Source: Gammaproteobacteria bacterium (GTDB lineage Bacteria > Pseudomonadota > Gammaproteobacteria > Pseudomonadales > Azotimanducaceae). Taken from it: 64,000 nt of DNA. Position numbers and translations under genes: made by a program. Below the pieces are notes generated by a model, which ran no database searches, was not told where the DNA came from, and saw only the letters and a program-made list of their open reading frames with translations. The stretch spans positions 62,001-126,000 of the forward strand of contig JAPOVK010000019.1 of the NCBI GenBank assembly GCA_026708185.1. Direction: 5' to 3'. Positions 1 through 9,129 of the stretch are shown here, piece after piece (positions within the stretch are counted from its first letter, which is position 1; every line of letters starts with the position of its first letter).

Positions 1-2
1 CC

Positions 3-1466
3 CTCGCCAAGGTGCGCGCCAACGGTCGCTGGACGGTATTCGACGCCCTGGACACGCACTCTGGTCCGGGTCAGAGCCTAGGGCCGCTCCTGGTCGGGCT
101 CGGCGGCCACCACCAGGCGGACTTCGTCGCCCTCGATTGGACCGACGGGGTGACGCAGACCGAACTCGAGCTTGCGGCGGGCGCACATCACGTCATCGAG
201 GAAACCCAACGCCAACTCGCAAGCTGCCCGGTGCTTTTCGCCTGGGACGGTGCCGAGTTCGCGTTCGTCTCCGACGTCCTCGGCGGTGCCGCCCTCGGTT
301 ATCTCGAGTCGGTGACCGAAGGCGGCGGACAGGGCCACTATGCCCCACCGCGACCCGTCGAGAGCTACCTGCTGGGCGCGGAGGCGCTGGTCGCGCGCGA
401 CGGCCGCTACCCGATCAAGCTTGCCGAACCGATGGAGGAGAACGTCTACCTGGACGCGGCCCGCCTGGTCGTCTATGACCTGCCGTCCGGCTGGGACATG
501 GTCCTGGACGAGCGTCTCGCCATCGGGGGTGCCCCGGCGACGGGGGAGCCCATCTACTTCCGGCACGCCCTGAACCCCGTTCGAGTGGTCGACGGGCCGG
601 GAACGGACGTCACGGCGCTCGCCACCGCCAAGGACCGCCGCGCACCGCCCCCCGGGGACCTTGACCACCGCTTCGTCGGCCTCCTAGCCGAAGACCAGCG
701 TCTGACGCTGGAGTTCGATGCGCCACTGCCCGACGACGCCGTGCTCGTGGCCGACGGCTGGATCGAGTATCCCTATTCGCAGACCGTGTTCGCCGCCTGG
801 CAGACCGGCTTGAGCTACCGCCCGCCGGACCTCGAGGCGCGCGGCGCGGACGGCGTCTGGCACATCGTGCAGGAGGCCCTCGGCTACCCCGCCGGCATGC
901 CCCGGACGATGGCGTTCCCGCTACCCGAACTGCCGGAAGGCACGGACGCCCTGCGCATCACGTCCAACATGGAGATCTACTGGGACCGCATCCGCGTCGT
1001 GGTCGCCGAGCTACCCGACGACGTTCGCGTCGTCGAACTTGTGCCCGAGATTGCCACGGTGGCCCGAACCGGCTTCGCTAAGCGCACGACGGGCCCGCAG
1101 CGGCTGCCGCACTACGACTACGCTAACCGCTCGACCTACTGGGATGCCAAAGTGCCCCGGGGCTTCTACACCGCGCTCGGGGACGCCATGCCACTGGCGA
1201 GCAACGTGGACGGCGCGCTCGCCGTCTTCGGCAGCGGCGAGGAGATCCACCTGGAGTTCCCCGCCGTCCCGCCTGTCCCCGGCGGCGGCAAGCGCTACTA
1301 CGCGGCCCGGTTCCACGGCTGGGCCAAGGACATGGATCCTTACACCGGTAACGGCCAGACCGTGGGTCCGTTGCCGACTCTCGACAACGCCACCGAACAG
1401 CAGATCGCGCGGCGCGACAAACTTCACGGGCGTCACAACGTGCGCTTCGAGGCAGGGCTCAATTGA
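3..1466 (+). CDS. ASPIC/UnbV-type (CRTAC1-like) protein, C-terminal part, cut by window start
   Basis: The frame is open to the first base, so this is the 3' part of a longer gene; the GTG at 12 is probably internal. The first roughly 55 residues read like the end of an ASPIC/UnbV domain (a GLG motif, then the LDWTDGV block, the usual W-P-D-G position). The next stretch, with the SCPVLFAWDG block followed by a long beta-rich tail, is typical of the large extracytoplasmic members of this family, whose N-terminal half carries FG-GAP propeller and often TPR repeats. Its stop overlaps the TTG start of the pentaheme cytochrome by 3-4 bases, so the two are probably translated together. The biochemical role is unknown; I infer a secreted or periplasmic partner of the cytochrome. 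Confidence 0.75.
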   Translation, partial: LAKVRANGRWTVFDALDTHSGPGQSLGPLLVGLGGHHQADFVALDWTDGVTQTELELAAGAHHVIEETQRQLASCPVLFAWDGAEFAFVSDVLGGAALGYLESVTEGGGQGHYAPPRPVESYLLGAEALVARDGRYPIKLAEPMEENVYLDAARLVVYDLPSGWDMVLDERLAIGGAPATGEPIYFRHALNPVRVVDGPGTDVTALATAKDRRAPPPGDLDHRFVGLLAEDQRLTLEFDAPLPDDAVLVADGWIEYPYSQTVFAAWQTGLSYRPPDLEARGADGVWHIVQEALGYPAGMPRTMAFPLPELPEGTDALRITSNMEIYWDRIRVVVAELPDDVRVVELVPEIATVARTGFAKRTTGPQRLPHYDYANRSTYWDAKVPRGFYTALGDAMPLASNVDGALAVFGSGEEIHLEFPAVPPVPGGGKRYYAARFHGWAKDMDPYTGNGQTVGPLPTLDNATEQQIARRDKLHGRHNVRFEAGLN

Positions 1467-4249
1467 GTGACGATCCACATCCAGGCCAGCGCCCCCGCCC
1501 GATGCCGGTGGTCGGACCCGGCATGCGCAAGCTACTGCTTGCGGTGCTCGCGCTCTTCGCGCTCTTGGTGGTGAACTCGGCGTACCTGGGCGCCGTCACG
1601 TTCCGCCAATGGCTTTCCGGCCTGAACCTGGAGGACCGCGTCTACCAGGCCATGTTCCTCGGCCACCTCGTCCTCGGCGTCGCCATCATCGCGCCGGTCC
1701 TGATCTACGGCGTCATGCACCTGCGCCGCGCCATCCACCGGCCCAACCGCCTCGCGGTGCGCCTTGGCCTGGTCCTCTTCGGCTGCGTCATCGTCCTGCT
1801 GGTGACCGGCATCGCCCTCACCCGCGGACTGCCGGCGATCGAACTGCGCGACCCGATGTTCCGTTCGATCGCCTACTGGACGCACATCGGCACCCCGGTG
1901 CTGGTCTGCTGGCTCTTCGTCCTGCATCGCCTCGCCGGACGGGCGATCCGCTGGTCGGTGGGCGCGGGCATCGGGGCCGTCGCCGTCGGCCTCGGGGCCT
2001 TGGGCTTGGCCCTGGCGGAAAGCGACCCTACCGACGCGCCCGAGACGGACTTCGCGCCGGCCCTCGCTCGCACGGCCACCGGGCGCCACATCGACCCCGA
2101 GCACTTCATGCGCGACGACGACTGCGCGACCTGCCATCCCGATGCCCATGCCGGCTGGCAATACAGTGCGCATCGGTTCGCGTCGTTCAACAACCCCGCG
2201 TACCTGTTCTCGGTCCGGAACACGCGCCAGAAGGTCCTCGCACGTGACGGCAACGTGCACGCGGCGCGGTTCTGCGCCGGCTGTCACGACCCCGTGCCCC
2301 TGTTCAGCGGGCGTTTCGACGACCCGGATTTCGACGACGTCCATGATCCGACCGCGCACGCCGGCATCGGCTGCGTGGCCTGCCACGCCATCGAAGCTTT
2401 GAACCCCGACGGCGACTACGGCAGCAGCGGTTTGAGTGTCCGCGGCAACGCCGACTACGTCATCGGCGAGCCGGAGCGCTATCCGTTCGCGCTCTCCGAC
2501 AACGCGGTGGGGCGATGGATCAACGGGTTTCTGATCAAGGCCAACCCGGCGCTGCACAAGCGCACGTTCCTGAAGCCCCTGCACCGAAGCGCCGAATTCT
2601 GTGGCACCTGCCACAAGGTGCATCTGCCCGAGGCGCTGAACGACTACCGCTGGTTGCGCGGCCAGAACCACTACGACGCGTTCCTGTTGAGCGGCGTGTC
2701 GGGTCATGGGGTGACGAGCTTCTACTATCCCCCACAGGCCGAGATCAACTGCAACCGCTGCCACATGCCCCTCGAGGTGTCCGAGGACTTCGCGGCGCGA
2801 CGCAACGACGAAAGCGGCGAACTGACCGTGCACAGCCATGCCTTCCCCGCCGCGAACACCGCGCTCGCCCACCTCCTCGGGCTGCCGGACGACGTCATCG
2901 AGGTCCACCGCGAGTTCCTCGAGGGGAGTCTGCGCGTGGACATCTTCGGGGTGCGCGAGGGTCGCGCCATCGACGGCGCGCTGACCGCCCCGCTGCGCCC
3001 CCGGCTGCCCGCGCTCGCTCCCGGCGGCGAGTACGTCTTCGACGTCGTGCTGCGCACCCTCACCCTCGGCCACCTATTCACGCAAGGCACGGCGGACTCG
3101 AACGAAGTGTGGCTCGAGGTGACCGTGACCAGCGGCGACCGCGTACTCGGCAAGAGCGGCGGGCGTCGTCCGGCGGACGGCGCTGTCGATCCCTGGTCGC
3201 ACTTCGTCAACGCCTACGTGCTCGACCGCCGCGGCAACCGCATCGACCGCCGCAACGCCGAGGACATCTTCACGCCGCTCTACAACCACCAGATTCCGCC
3301 GGGCTCGGCGAGCGTCGCCCATTACCGGCTGAAACTCCCCGACGATCTCGACGCGCCGGTCGAGATCGCGGCAAAGCTGCACTACCGCAAGTTCGACACC
3401 ATCTATACGCGCCTTTTCCAGGGCGATGCCTTCCAGGGCAACGACCTGCCGATCGTCACCATCGCCGAAGATCGCGTCGTGTTCCCGGCGTCGCCCCGCG
3501 CGGACGCCCCCGCGCCCGACATTCCGTTGTGGCAGCGCTGGAACGACTACGGCATCGGCCTCCTCGCCAAGCCCGACCGCGGCGCGCTTCGGCAGGCCGA
3601 AGCAGCCTTCGCCGAAGTCGCGGCCCTGGGGCGCGCCGACGGCGACCTCAACCTCGCCCGCGTGCTCATCCGCGAAGGCCGCCTCGACGAAGCAGCCACT
3701 GCCCTGCGACGGGCGTCCGAGGGCGGCGCGTACCCGTGGTCGGTGGCGTGGTTCGCCGCCGAGGTCGACCTGCAGAACGGCGAGTTCGACGCTGCGATCG
3801 AAGCTCTGACCGGGCTGGTCGAGACGCGTTTCACCGAGGCCCGCGCCCGCGGCTTCGACTTCTCGCGCGACTACAGGCTCCTGAACAAGCTCGGCAGCGC
3901 CCTCTTCGAGCGGGCGAAACTGGCCCGGTCCCAGGACGACGAGGCCGCTTGGCTCGAGGCCGCCGCCGAACGCCACCGACAGGCGCTCGCCCAGGATCCT
4001 GAGAACTTCACGGCCCACTATGCGTTGGCGCAGGTCCATGCCCGCCTTGGGAACGACGAACTCGCCACCCACCACCGCACGCAGCACGGCCGCTATCGCC
4101 CCGACGACAACGCGCTCGACCGGGCGAAGACGGCCGCGCGCCAGCGCGATCCGGCCGCCAACCACGCCGCAGAGGCGGTGGTGATTTACGATCTGCAGCG
4201 TCCGGGCGCATACGGCATCGCCGCGAAGCCGCCAGGCGACGCGCCTTGA
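1463..4249 (+). CDS. membrane-anchored pentaheme cytochrome c with C-terminal TPR region
   Basis: This is a 928-residue protein. About five hydrophobic helices lie in residues 20-190, with His-containing segments (GHLVLG, HRLAG) that could bind b-type heme. A periplasmic domain follows with five CXXCH motifs at about residues 221 (CATCH), 271 (CAGCH), 304 (CVACH), 380 (CGTCH) and 430 (CNRCH). Residues from about 700 to 890 are Ala/Leu-rich helical repeats of TPR type. The role is electron transfer across or at the membrane; donor and acceptor are unknown. The TTG start at 1463 overlaps the upstream stop, and the next gene starts inside this stop codon, so the three form one translational unit. 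A membrane domain, multiheme domain and TPR array in one chain is unusual. Confidence 0.85.
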   Translation: MSDDPHPGQRPRPMPVVGPGMRKLLLAVLALFALLVVNSAYLGAVTFRQWLSGLNLEDRVYQAMFLGHLVLGVAIIAPVLIYGVMHLRRAIHRPNRLAVRLGLVLFGCVIVLLVTGIALTRGLPAIELRDPMFRSIAYWTHIGTPVLVCWLFVLHRLAGRAIRWSVGAGIGAVAVGLGALGLALAESDPTDAPETDFAPALARTATGRHIDPEHFMRDDDCATCHPDAHAGWQYSAHRFASFNNPAYLFSVRNTRQKVLARDGNVHAARFCAGCHDPVPLFSGRFDDPDFDDVHDPTAHAGIGCVACHAIEALNPDGDYGSSGLSVRGNADYVIGEPERYPFALSDNAVGRWINGFLIKANPALHKRTFLKPLHRSAEFCGTCHKVHLPEALNDYRWLRGQNHYDAFLLSGVSGHGVTSFYYPPQAEINCNRCHMPLEVSEDFAARRNDESGELTVHSHAFPAANTALAHLLGLPDDVIEVHREFLEGSLRVDIFGVREGRAIDGALTAPLRPRLPALAPGGEYVFDVVLRTLTLGHLFTQGTADSNEVWLEVTVTSGDRVLGKSGGRRPADGAVDPWSHFVNAYVLDRRGNRIDRRNAEDIFTPLYNHQIPPGSASVAHYRLKLPDDLDAPVEIAAKLHYRKFDTIYTRLFQGDAFQGNDLPIVTIAEDRVVFPASPRADAPAPDIPLWQRWNDYGIGLLAKPDRGALRQAEAAFAEVAALGRADGDLNLARVLIREGRLDEAATALRRASEGGAYPWSVAWFAAEVDLQNGEFDAAIEALTGLVETRFTEARARGFDFSRDYRLLNKLGSALFERAKLARSQDDEAAWLEAAAERHRQALAQDPENFTAHYALAQVHARLGNDELATHHRTQHGRYRPDDNALDRAKTAARQRDPAANHAAEAVVIYDLQRPGAYGIAAKPPGDAP

Positions 4250-6066
4250 GCGAGACGCCCCCGGGCGAGGGGGAAGCCCGCATTCGTCGCGCGCTCCTAG
4301 GCTCCTTGGCAGTTGTCGCCGCCGCGGTCGCATTGGGCATCGTGATCGTGGTGCTCGCGAGCCGCGACGAAGACGGCCCGGACGCGCCGGACGATCTTGC
4401 GCCGGCCGGACCGATCCTGCCTGTCGCACGGCCCGTCGCGGTTCCGAGAATCGGATTCACCGACGTCGCCCAAGAGGCGGGGATCGATTTCCAGCACGTC
4501 ACCGGCGCCTACGGCGAACGGCTGCTGCCCGAGACCATGGGCGGCGGCGTCGCCTTCCTCGACCACGACAACGACGGCGACCAGGACCTGCTCCTCGTGG
4601 ACTCTGGCGTTTGGCCATGGCGAGGTGAGGCGGCCGCGCAGCGGACGTTGCGCCTTTTCCGAAACCGCGGCGACGGTTTGTTCGACGAAGTCTCTGCTGA
4701 GGCCGGTCTGGACCAGTCTCTCTACGGCATGGGCGTCGCCGTGGGCGACTACGACGCCGATGGCCACGTCGACGTCTTCGTGACCGCCGTCGGGCGCAAC
4801 CTGCTGTTGCGCAACCGCGGCGGGGGCGCCTTCGAGGACGTGACCGCGGGCACCGGCGTGGGCGGCGCCGAGGACGCCTGGAGCACGGGCGCCGCCTTCT
4901 TCGATGCGGACGGCGACGGCGACCTCGACCTCTTCGTCTGCAACTACGTGGGCTGGTCGCCCGACATCGACCGTGCCGTCGACTTCCGGTTGACCGGCAT
5001 CGGCCGTGCCTACGGCCCGCCCACCGACTTCCCCGGCACCGACTCGTACCTCTATCGCAACGACGGCGGCGTCTTCACCGACGTCTCCGCGGACGCCGGC
5101 ATCCAAGTCGCCAATCCGAGCACGGGCGCACCGGTCGGCAAGGGGCTGGCCGTGCTCCCGGTCGATCTCGACGACGACGGCCGCCTCGACCTCGTCGTCG
5201 CCAACGACACGGTGCGCAACTTCGTGTTCCACAACCAAGGCGGCGGTCGGTACCGTGAAGTCGGCATCGACACCGGCCTCGCCTTCGACAACACCGGCAG
5301 TGCCACCGGCGCCATGGGCGTCGACGCACTGCGCTACGAAGGCGGCGCGCTGCTCGGCGTCGCCATCGGCAATTTCGCCAACGAGATGTCCTCCTTCTAC
5401 GTCACGCGCCCCGGCGAGAGCGTGTTCAGCGACGACGCCATCGTCGCCGGCATCGGCGCACCAAGCCGACGCGCCTTGACCTTCGGCCTCGCCTTCGTCG
5501 ACGCGGACCTCGACGGCCGATTGGACCTCATCGCGGCCAACGGCCACGTCGAACCCGAGATCCAACGCGTCCAGGCGAGCCAGAGCTACGCCCAGCCCGC
5601 GCAGTTGTTCTGGAACTGCGGCCCCGACTGCCCCCGCCGCTTCGTCCTAGCCGACGACATCGGCGACCTCGCCACCCCACGCATCGGCCGCGGCCTCGCC
5701 TATGCCGACATCGACGGCGACGGCGACCTCGACCTCGCACTGACCCAGGCCGGCGGTCGATTCGCCCTGCTCCGCAACGACCAAAACCACGGCCACAGCT
5801 GGGCGCGCTTCACGCTGCGAGGAACCGGCGCCAATCCGAACGCCATCGGCGCCCGCATCACCGTGACCGCCGGCGGCCTCGAGCAAACCCGAACCGTCAT
5901 GCCGACGCGCAGCTATCTCAGCCAAGTCGAACTCCCGGTAACCATCGGCGTCGGCGACGCCACCGTCGTCCAGCAAGTCGACATCACCTGGCCCGACGGA
6001 GTGCGCGACAGTTGGACGGGCCTGGCTATCAACGGCAGTCACGTGCTGGAGCGAGGGGGCCCGTAA
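4246..6066 (+). CDS. FG-GAP repeat / ASPIC-UnbV (CRTAC1-like) protein
   Basis: This 606-residue protein has an N-terminal hydrophobic anchor at about residues 11-35. A beta-propeller made of FG-GAP/VCBS repeats follows, visible as Ca-binding loops such as DYDADGHVDVF, DADGDGDLDLF, DLDDDGRLDLV and DIDGDGDLDLA. The C-terminal ASPIC/UnbV domain includes IGARITV and ITWPDGV. Such proteins are extracytoplasmic; no enzymatic activity is established for bacterial members. The TTG start overlaps the cytochrome stop (TTGA). It is homologous in layout to the two proteins at 10591-13832. I infer a structural or ligand-binding role beside the cytochrome. Confidence 0.88.
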   Translation: MSETPPGEGEARIRRALLGSLAVVAAAVALGIVIVVLASRDEDGPDAPDDLAPAGPILPVARPVAVPRIGFTDVAQEAGIDFQHVTGAYGERLLPETMGGGVAFLDHDNDGDQDLLLVDSGVWPWRGEAAAQRTLRLFRNRGDGLFDEVSAEAGLDQSLYGMGVAVGDYDADGHVDVFVTAVGRNLLLRNRGGGAFEDVTAGTGVGGAEDAWSTGAAFFDADGDGDLDLFVCNYVGWSPDIDRAVDFRLTGIGRAYGPPTDFPGTDSYLYRNDGGVFTDVSADAGIQVANPSTGAPVGKGLAVLPVDLDDDGRLDLVVANDTVRNFVFHNQGGGRYREVGIDTGLAFDNTGSATGAMGVDALRYEGGALLGVAIGNFANEMSSFYVTRPGESVFSDDAIVAGIGAPSRRALTFGLAFVDADLDGRLDLIAANGHVEPEIQRVQASQSYAQPAQLFWNCGPDCPRRFVLADDIGDLATPRIGRGLAYADIDGDGDLDLALTQAGGRFALLRNDQNHGHSWARFTLRGTGANPNAIGARITVTAGGLEQTRTVMPTRSYLSQVELPVTIGVGDATVVQQVDITWPDGVRDSWTGLAINGSHVLERGGP

Positions 6067-6190
6067 ACGCCCACGCCCGAGAGCGCAGCTACGGGGCGCC
6101 GAGGAACACGCCTCGCTCGCCCTCAGCGACACCAGGCGCAATGGCAGTTGGCGATTCCACTGGCCTTCTTGGAACCAAGCCCGCACAACA

Positions 6191-6481
6191 GAACATCGCC
6201 CTTTTCAGAGTCGCTGTGGGGTTGCCCACCCTTTGCCCGACCGCGCCAGGTGCCGCGGGACCGGCGCGCCGGACAAAGCGTGGACAACCCCGACGCCGGC
6301 GTCGTCCTTTTCGGCGGACGACGTGGAAGACCCGCCCGAGGCTGGCGCCGGCGAGCCTTGTCGCGGCTATCGGGCTCTTCTTAGCCCTACAGCAGAACAT
6401 AGCCCATTTCTATTCGGGCGGATTGTAGGGGGTCGCCGCACGCGGTGGGGCGAGAGCCACACAGATCGAAAAGGGCGATGT
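6191..6481. repeat. RAYT-associated repeat cluster 1 (inverted ends, one 74-nt palindrome)
   Basis: This block fills the middle of the 586-base gap between the ASPIC gene and the serine hydrolase. It begins with AACATCGCCCTTTTC at 6191-6205 and ends with its exact inverse at 6467-6481. A degenerate copy, AACATAGCCCATTTC, sits at 6395-6409. Inside lie one long imperfect palindrome (6217-6290), a perfect 14-bp palindrome (6290-6303) and a hairpin CGTCGTCC/GGACGACG (6299-6322). The same ends and palindrome recur near 10.0-10.5 kb. No protein-coding signal is convincing here. The rest of the gap (6067-6190 and 6482-6652) shows nothing else. Confidence 0.8.
6217..6290 (+). repeat. REPIN-like 74-nt palindrome, copy 1
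   Basis: The left arm begins GGGGTTGCCCACCCTTTG and the right arm ends in its near-inverse CAAAGCGTGGACAACCCC; the inner CGCGCC...GGCGCG segment lets the whole 74 nt fold as one long imperfect hairpin. Copies 2 and 3 (10224-10297 and 10442-10515) have exactly the same length in the opposite orientation. Confidence 0.8.
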
Positions 6482-6652
6482 TCGCGAGCGTTGCGGCAGG
6501 AGTGCGCACTCAAATCGGTCTCGCGGGCCCTACGACTGCAGTTCCACGAAGCTGCGGTACGCCCCGCCTTCGCGTTGACGGGGCGCCATGGCCAGCCCGC
6601 GAATGGGATGGCGTAACATCCGGACTCGACCCGGTCGGTCGAGGGACGATCA

Positions 6653-7930
6653 ATGGCAGGAACACATCTGAACAATCTGAGCCGGCGCGACTTCGGCCGA
6701 CTTTCCATGGTGGCGCTCGGTGGCGCGCTGGCCGGCACTTCGCGGGCGGAATCCGACGAACGGTCGGAAATGCCTCGGATCGCCGGGACAGTGGCTCCCG
6801 GATTCGAGCGGGTCAGGGACGCCTTTGCGGCCAACTTCGAACACAACGGCGAGGTCGGCGCTGCCTGCAGCGTGTATCACCGCGGCGAGAAGGTGGTGGA
6901 TCTCTGGGGCGGCGTGGCCGACCAGAAGAGCGGCCGCCCATGGGTCGAGGACAGCATTGTCTTGGTGTTCTCAAGCACCAAAGGGGCGACCGCGATCTGT
7001 GCAAACCTCCTGGTCCAGCGCGGCGAGCTCGACCTCGACGCCCCGGTCGCCCAGTATTGGCCGGAGTTCGCCGCCGCGGGCAAGCAGGACATCCCGGTGC
7101 GCTTCCTGCTGTCCCACCAAGTCGGGCTCCCCGTCCTCGACAAGCCACTTGCGATCGAGGATTTCCTCGCGTGGGAGCCGCCCGTGAATGCGCTCGCGGC
7201 GCAGACCCCGGTGTGGGAGCCGGGCACCACGCACGGCTACCACGCCATGACCTACGGCTGGCTCGTCGGCGAGGTCGTCCGCAGGGTCAGCGGCAAGAGT
7301 CTCGGGACGTTCTTCGCAGACGAGGTCGCGGGCCCCTTGGGCCTCGACTTCTGGATCGGCCTACCGGCGAGCGAGGAGAGCCGGGTGAGCCCGATGATCA
7401 ACATCGACCTTGAAGATCCCGATATCGAGCCGAAGGGGGAGCGGGCGCGCGAGATGCTTGAGGCGGCCACAGACGCGGACTCCTACCTCACCCGGGAACA
7501 GACCACGACGCCACTCGATACGAGCACTCGCGAGTTCCTCGCCGCGCAACTCCCGGCAGCGAACGGCGTCACCGATGCGCGCTCGCTGGCCTGCATGTAC
7601 GCCTCGTTGATTGGCGACGGGGTCGACGGCGTGCGGCTGTTCACCGACGAGACGGTCAGACTCGCATCCGCGGTGCAGTCAGACGGCCCCGACGAGGTGG
7701 TGGGCGTTCACAGCCGTTTCGGCGCCGGCTTCTCTCTGTATTCGGAAGGCTCGCACATGATTCAGGATGGCGCGTTCGGCCATGGGGGCGCCGGCGGCTC
7801 GATCGGCTTTGCCGATCCGAAGGCCGACATCGGTTTCGGCTACGTCATGAACAAGATGCAGATGGTCAGCCACGACGATCCGCGCACGGTCAGCTTGGCC
7901 CAGGCGGTCCACGACTCGCTGGGCGCCTGA
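6653..7930 (+). CDS. serine hydrolase, beta-lactamase/EstB family
   Basis: This 425-residue protein has a Tat-like signal at its N-terminus (SRRDFGRL, then a hydrophobic stretch ending TSRA). The family is the class C beta-lactamase fold; most members are esterases or peptidases. The catalytic SxxK is Ser107-Ser-Thr-Lys110. The second motif Tyr is about residue 196 (YHAMTYG), and the KTG-equivalent is HGGAGG near the C-terminus. The ATG at 6653 is preceded by GAGGGA at a suitable distance. It stands alone between the repeat cluster and the LLM gene. I infer a periplasmic ester or amide hydrolase; substrate unknown. Confidence 0.85.
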   Translation: MAGTHLNNLSRRDFGRLSMVALGGALAGTSRAESDERSEMPRIAGTVAPGFERVRDAFAANFEHNGEVGAACSVYHRGEKVVDLWGGVADQKSGRPWVEDSIVLVFSSTKGATAICANLLVQRGELDLDAPVAQYWPEFAAAGKQDIPVRFLLSHQVGLPVLDKPLAIEDFLAWEPPVNALAAQTPVWEPGTTHGYHAMTYGWLVGEVVRRVSGKSLGTFFADEVAGPLGLDFWIGLPASEESRVSPMINIDLEDPDIEPKGERAREMLEAATDADSYLTREQTTTPLDTSTREFLAAQLPAANGVTDARSLACMYASLIGDGVDGVRLFTDETVRLASAVQSDGPDEVVGVHSRFGAGFSLYSEGSHMIQDGAFGHGGAGGSIGFADPKADIGFGYVMNKMQMVSHDDPRTVSLAQAVHDSLGA

Positions 7931-8050
7931 CAGCAGGGCGTTGTTCACTAGCATCGACGGAAAGGTCGCCGTTCTCATGGGCGCCGCCACCCGCGAGGGG
8001 AATCCGACCCGCTGCTAGACTGGCGGCAAAAGGGGACACCGGGAAAGAGC

Positions 8051-8968
8051 ATGCGTTTCGGGTTTTGGCCAAGTCCGTGGTTGCCGTACACGCAGGCAAT
8101 CGAGCTTTGTACCCATGCCGAAGCAACCGGATGGGACGGTGTCTGGGTCGCCGACCACTTCATGGCTGCGGGGCGCACGCCGATGCCCTTCCCGGAGGCG
8201 TGGACCACCTTGTCGGCGATCGCTGCACGCGTACCGCGGGTACGGGTTGGCACGATGGTGACCGGCAATACCTACCGGCACCCCGCCGTGCTCGCGAAGA
8301 TGGCGGCGACGTTGGACCACATCACGGGCGGCCGGGTGGTGCTCGGCCTGGGCGCCGGCTGGCAGGAGAACGAGCATCGCCAATACGGCATCGAATTCAG
8401 CGACGTGCCCGGCCGCCTGGCCCGGCTCGACGAAGCGTGTCAAGTCATCAAGTCCCTCTACTCCCAGCCCGTCAGCAACTTCGCTGGACGCCACTACCAG
8501 CTCACCGAAGCGACGCTCGATCCGAAGCCGGTGCAGCGGCCACTCCCGCTCTTGATCGGCGGTGGGGGCGAAAAGGTCACCCTGAAGATCACCGCGAAGT
8601 ACGCCGACGAATGGAACCACTGGGGCGATCCCGCCACGATGGCTCAGAAGGGGGCGATCCTCGACGCGCATTGCGCGGCGGTGGGGCGCGATCCGGCGGA
8701 GATTCAGCGCTCGGCGGCTATCCTGCTGTTCATCGGTCGAACCAAGGCCGAAGCGGACGCGCGTTGGGCCGCGTACTCCGGCGGCAACGAGCCACCCCCC
8801 TCGCCGGGCCGGATCATCGTCGGCTCGCCGGCGGAGTTGCGAGACACCGTCGCCGAGTTCGAGGAAGTCGGCGTCGACGAGATCATCGTGACCGATGCAA
8901 CGCTCGGCGAGCACGCGGAGAAGTTCCAGGCAATGGATCTCCTGGTGCGCGAGGTGGCTGGTCGCTAG
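8051..8968 (+). CDS. LLM-class (luciferase-like) flavin-dependent oxidoreductase
   Basis: This 305-residue protein is of the bacterial luciferase-like TIM-barrel family, usually F420- or FMN-dependent. Family blocks visible are GWDGVWVADHF near the N-terminus, VGTMVTGNTYRHPAVLAKMAATLDHITGGR, LGLGAGW and PLLIGGGGEKVTLK. The start is ATG 8051 behind a GGGAAAGAG ribosome site. It is 120 bases downstream of the hydrolase and points towards the RAYT gene. The substrate is not predictable; a second, divergent LLM gene lies at 46689-47528. Confidence 0.88.
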   Translation: MRFGFWPSPWLPYTQAIELCTHAEATGWDGVWVADHFMAAGRTPMPFPEAWTTLSAIAARVPRVRVGTMVTGNTYRHPAVLAKMAATLDHITGGRVVLGLGAGWQENEHRQYGIEFSDVPGRLARLDEACQVIKSLYSQPVSNFAGRHYQLTEATLDPKPVQRPLPLLIGGGGEKVTLKITAKYADEWNHWGDPATMAQKGAILDAHCAAVGRDPAEIQRSAAILLFIGRTKAEADARWAAYSGGNEPPPSPGRIIVGSPAELRDTVAEFEEVGVDEIIVTDATLGEHAEKFQAMDLLVREVAGR

Positions 8969-9078
8969 GACGCAGGCCCCGGCTTGGGCGCCAGTCACCG
9001 ATACCGGCGGGTGCCGCGCGGCGCTACGAGGGCGGCAGCATCACACGAACAGGTACGCGCGCAGCGTCCCGGCGGTGC

Positions 9079-9124
9079 GCGGTCTACTGTTGCCGCTCAC
9101 GCGTCGACCACCGCAACAGTCCGC
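9079..9124. repeat. hairpin at the 3' end of the RAYT gene
   Basis: GCGG-TCT-ACTGTTGC pairs with GCAACAGT-CCGC across a 19-nt loop (9094-9112), five bases beyond the RAYT stop codon. The left arm repeats the CTACTGT word found at 9935-9941 upstream of the RAYT gene. It may be a subterminal hairpin of an IS200-type element or a terminator; no T-run follows. Confidence 0.5.
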
Positions 9125-9129
9125 GAAGG

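Noticed and set aside
1532-3073. Long open frame antisense to the cytochrome gene
   Set aside because: GC-rich codon use leaves long open antisense frames; the sequence is low-complexity and the plus strand has five heme motifs and coupled neighbours.
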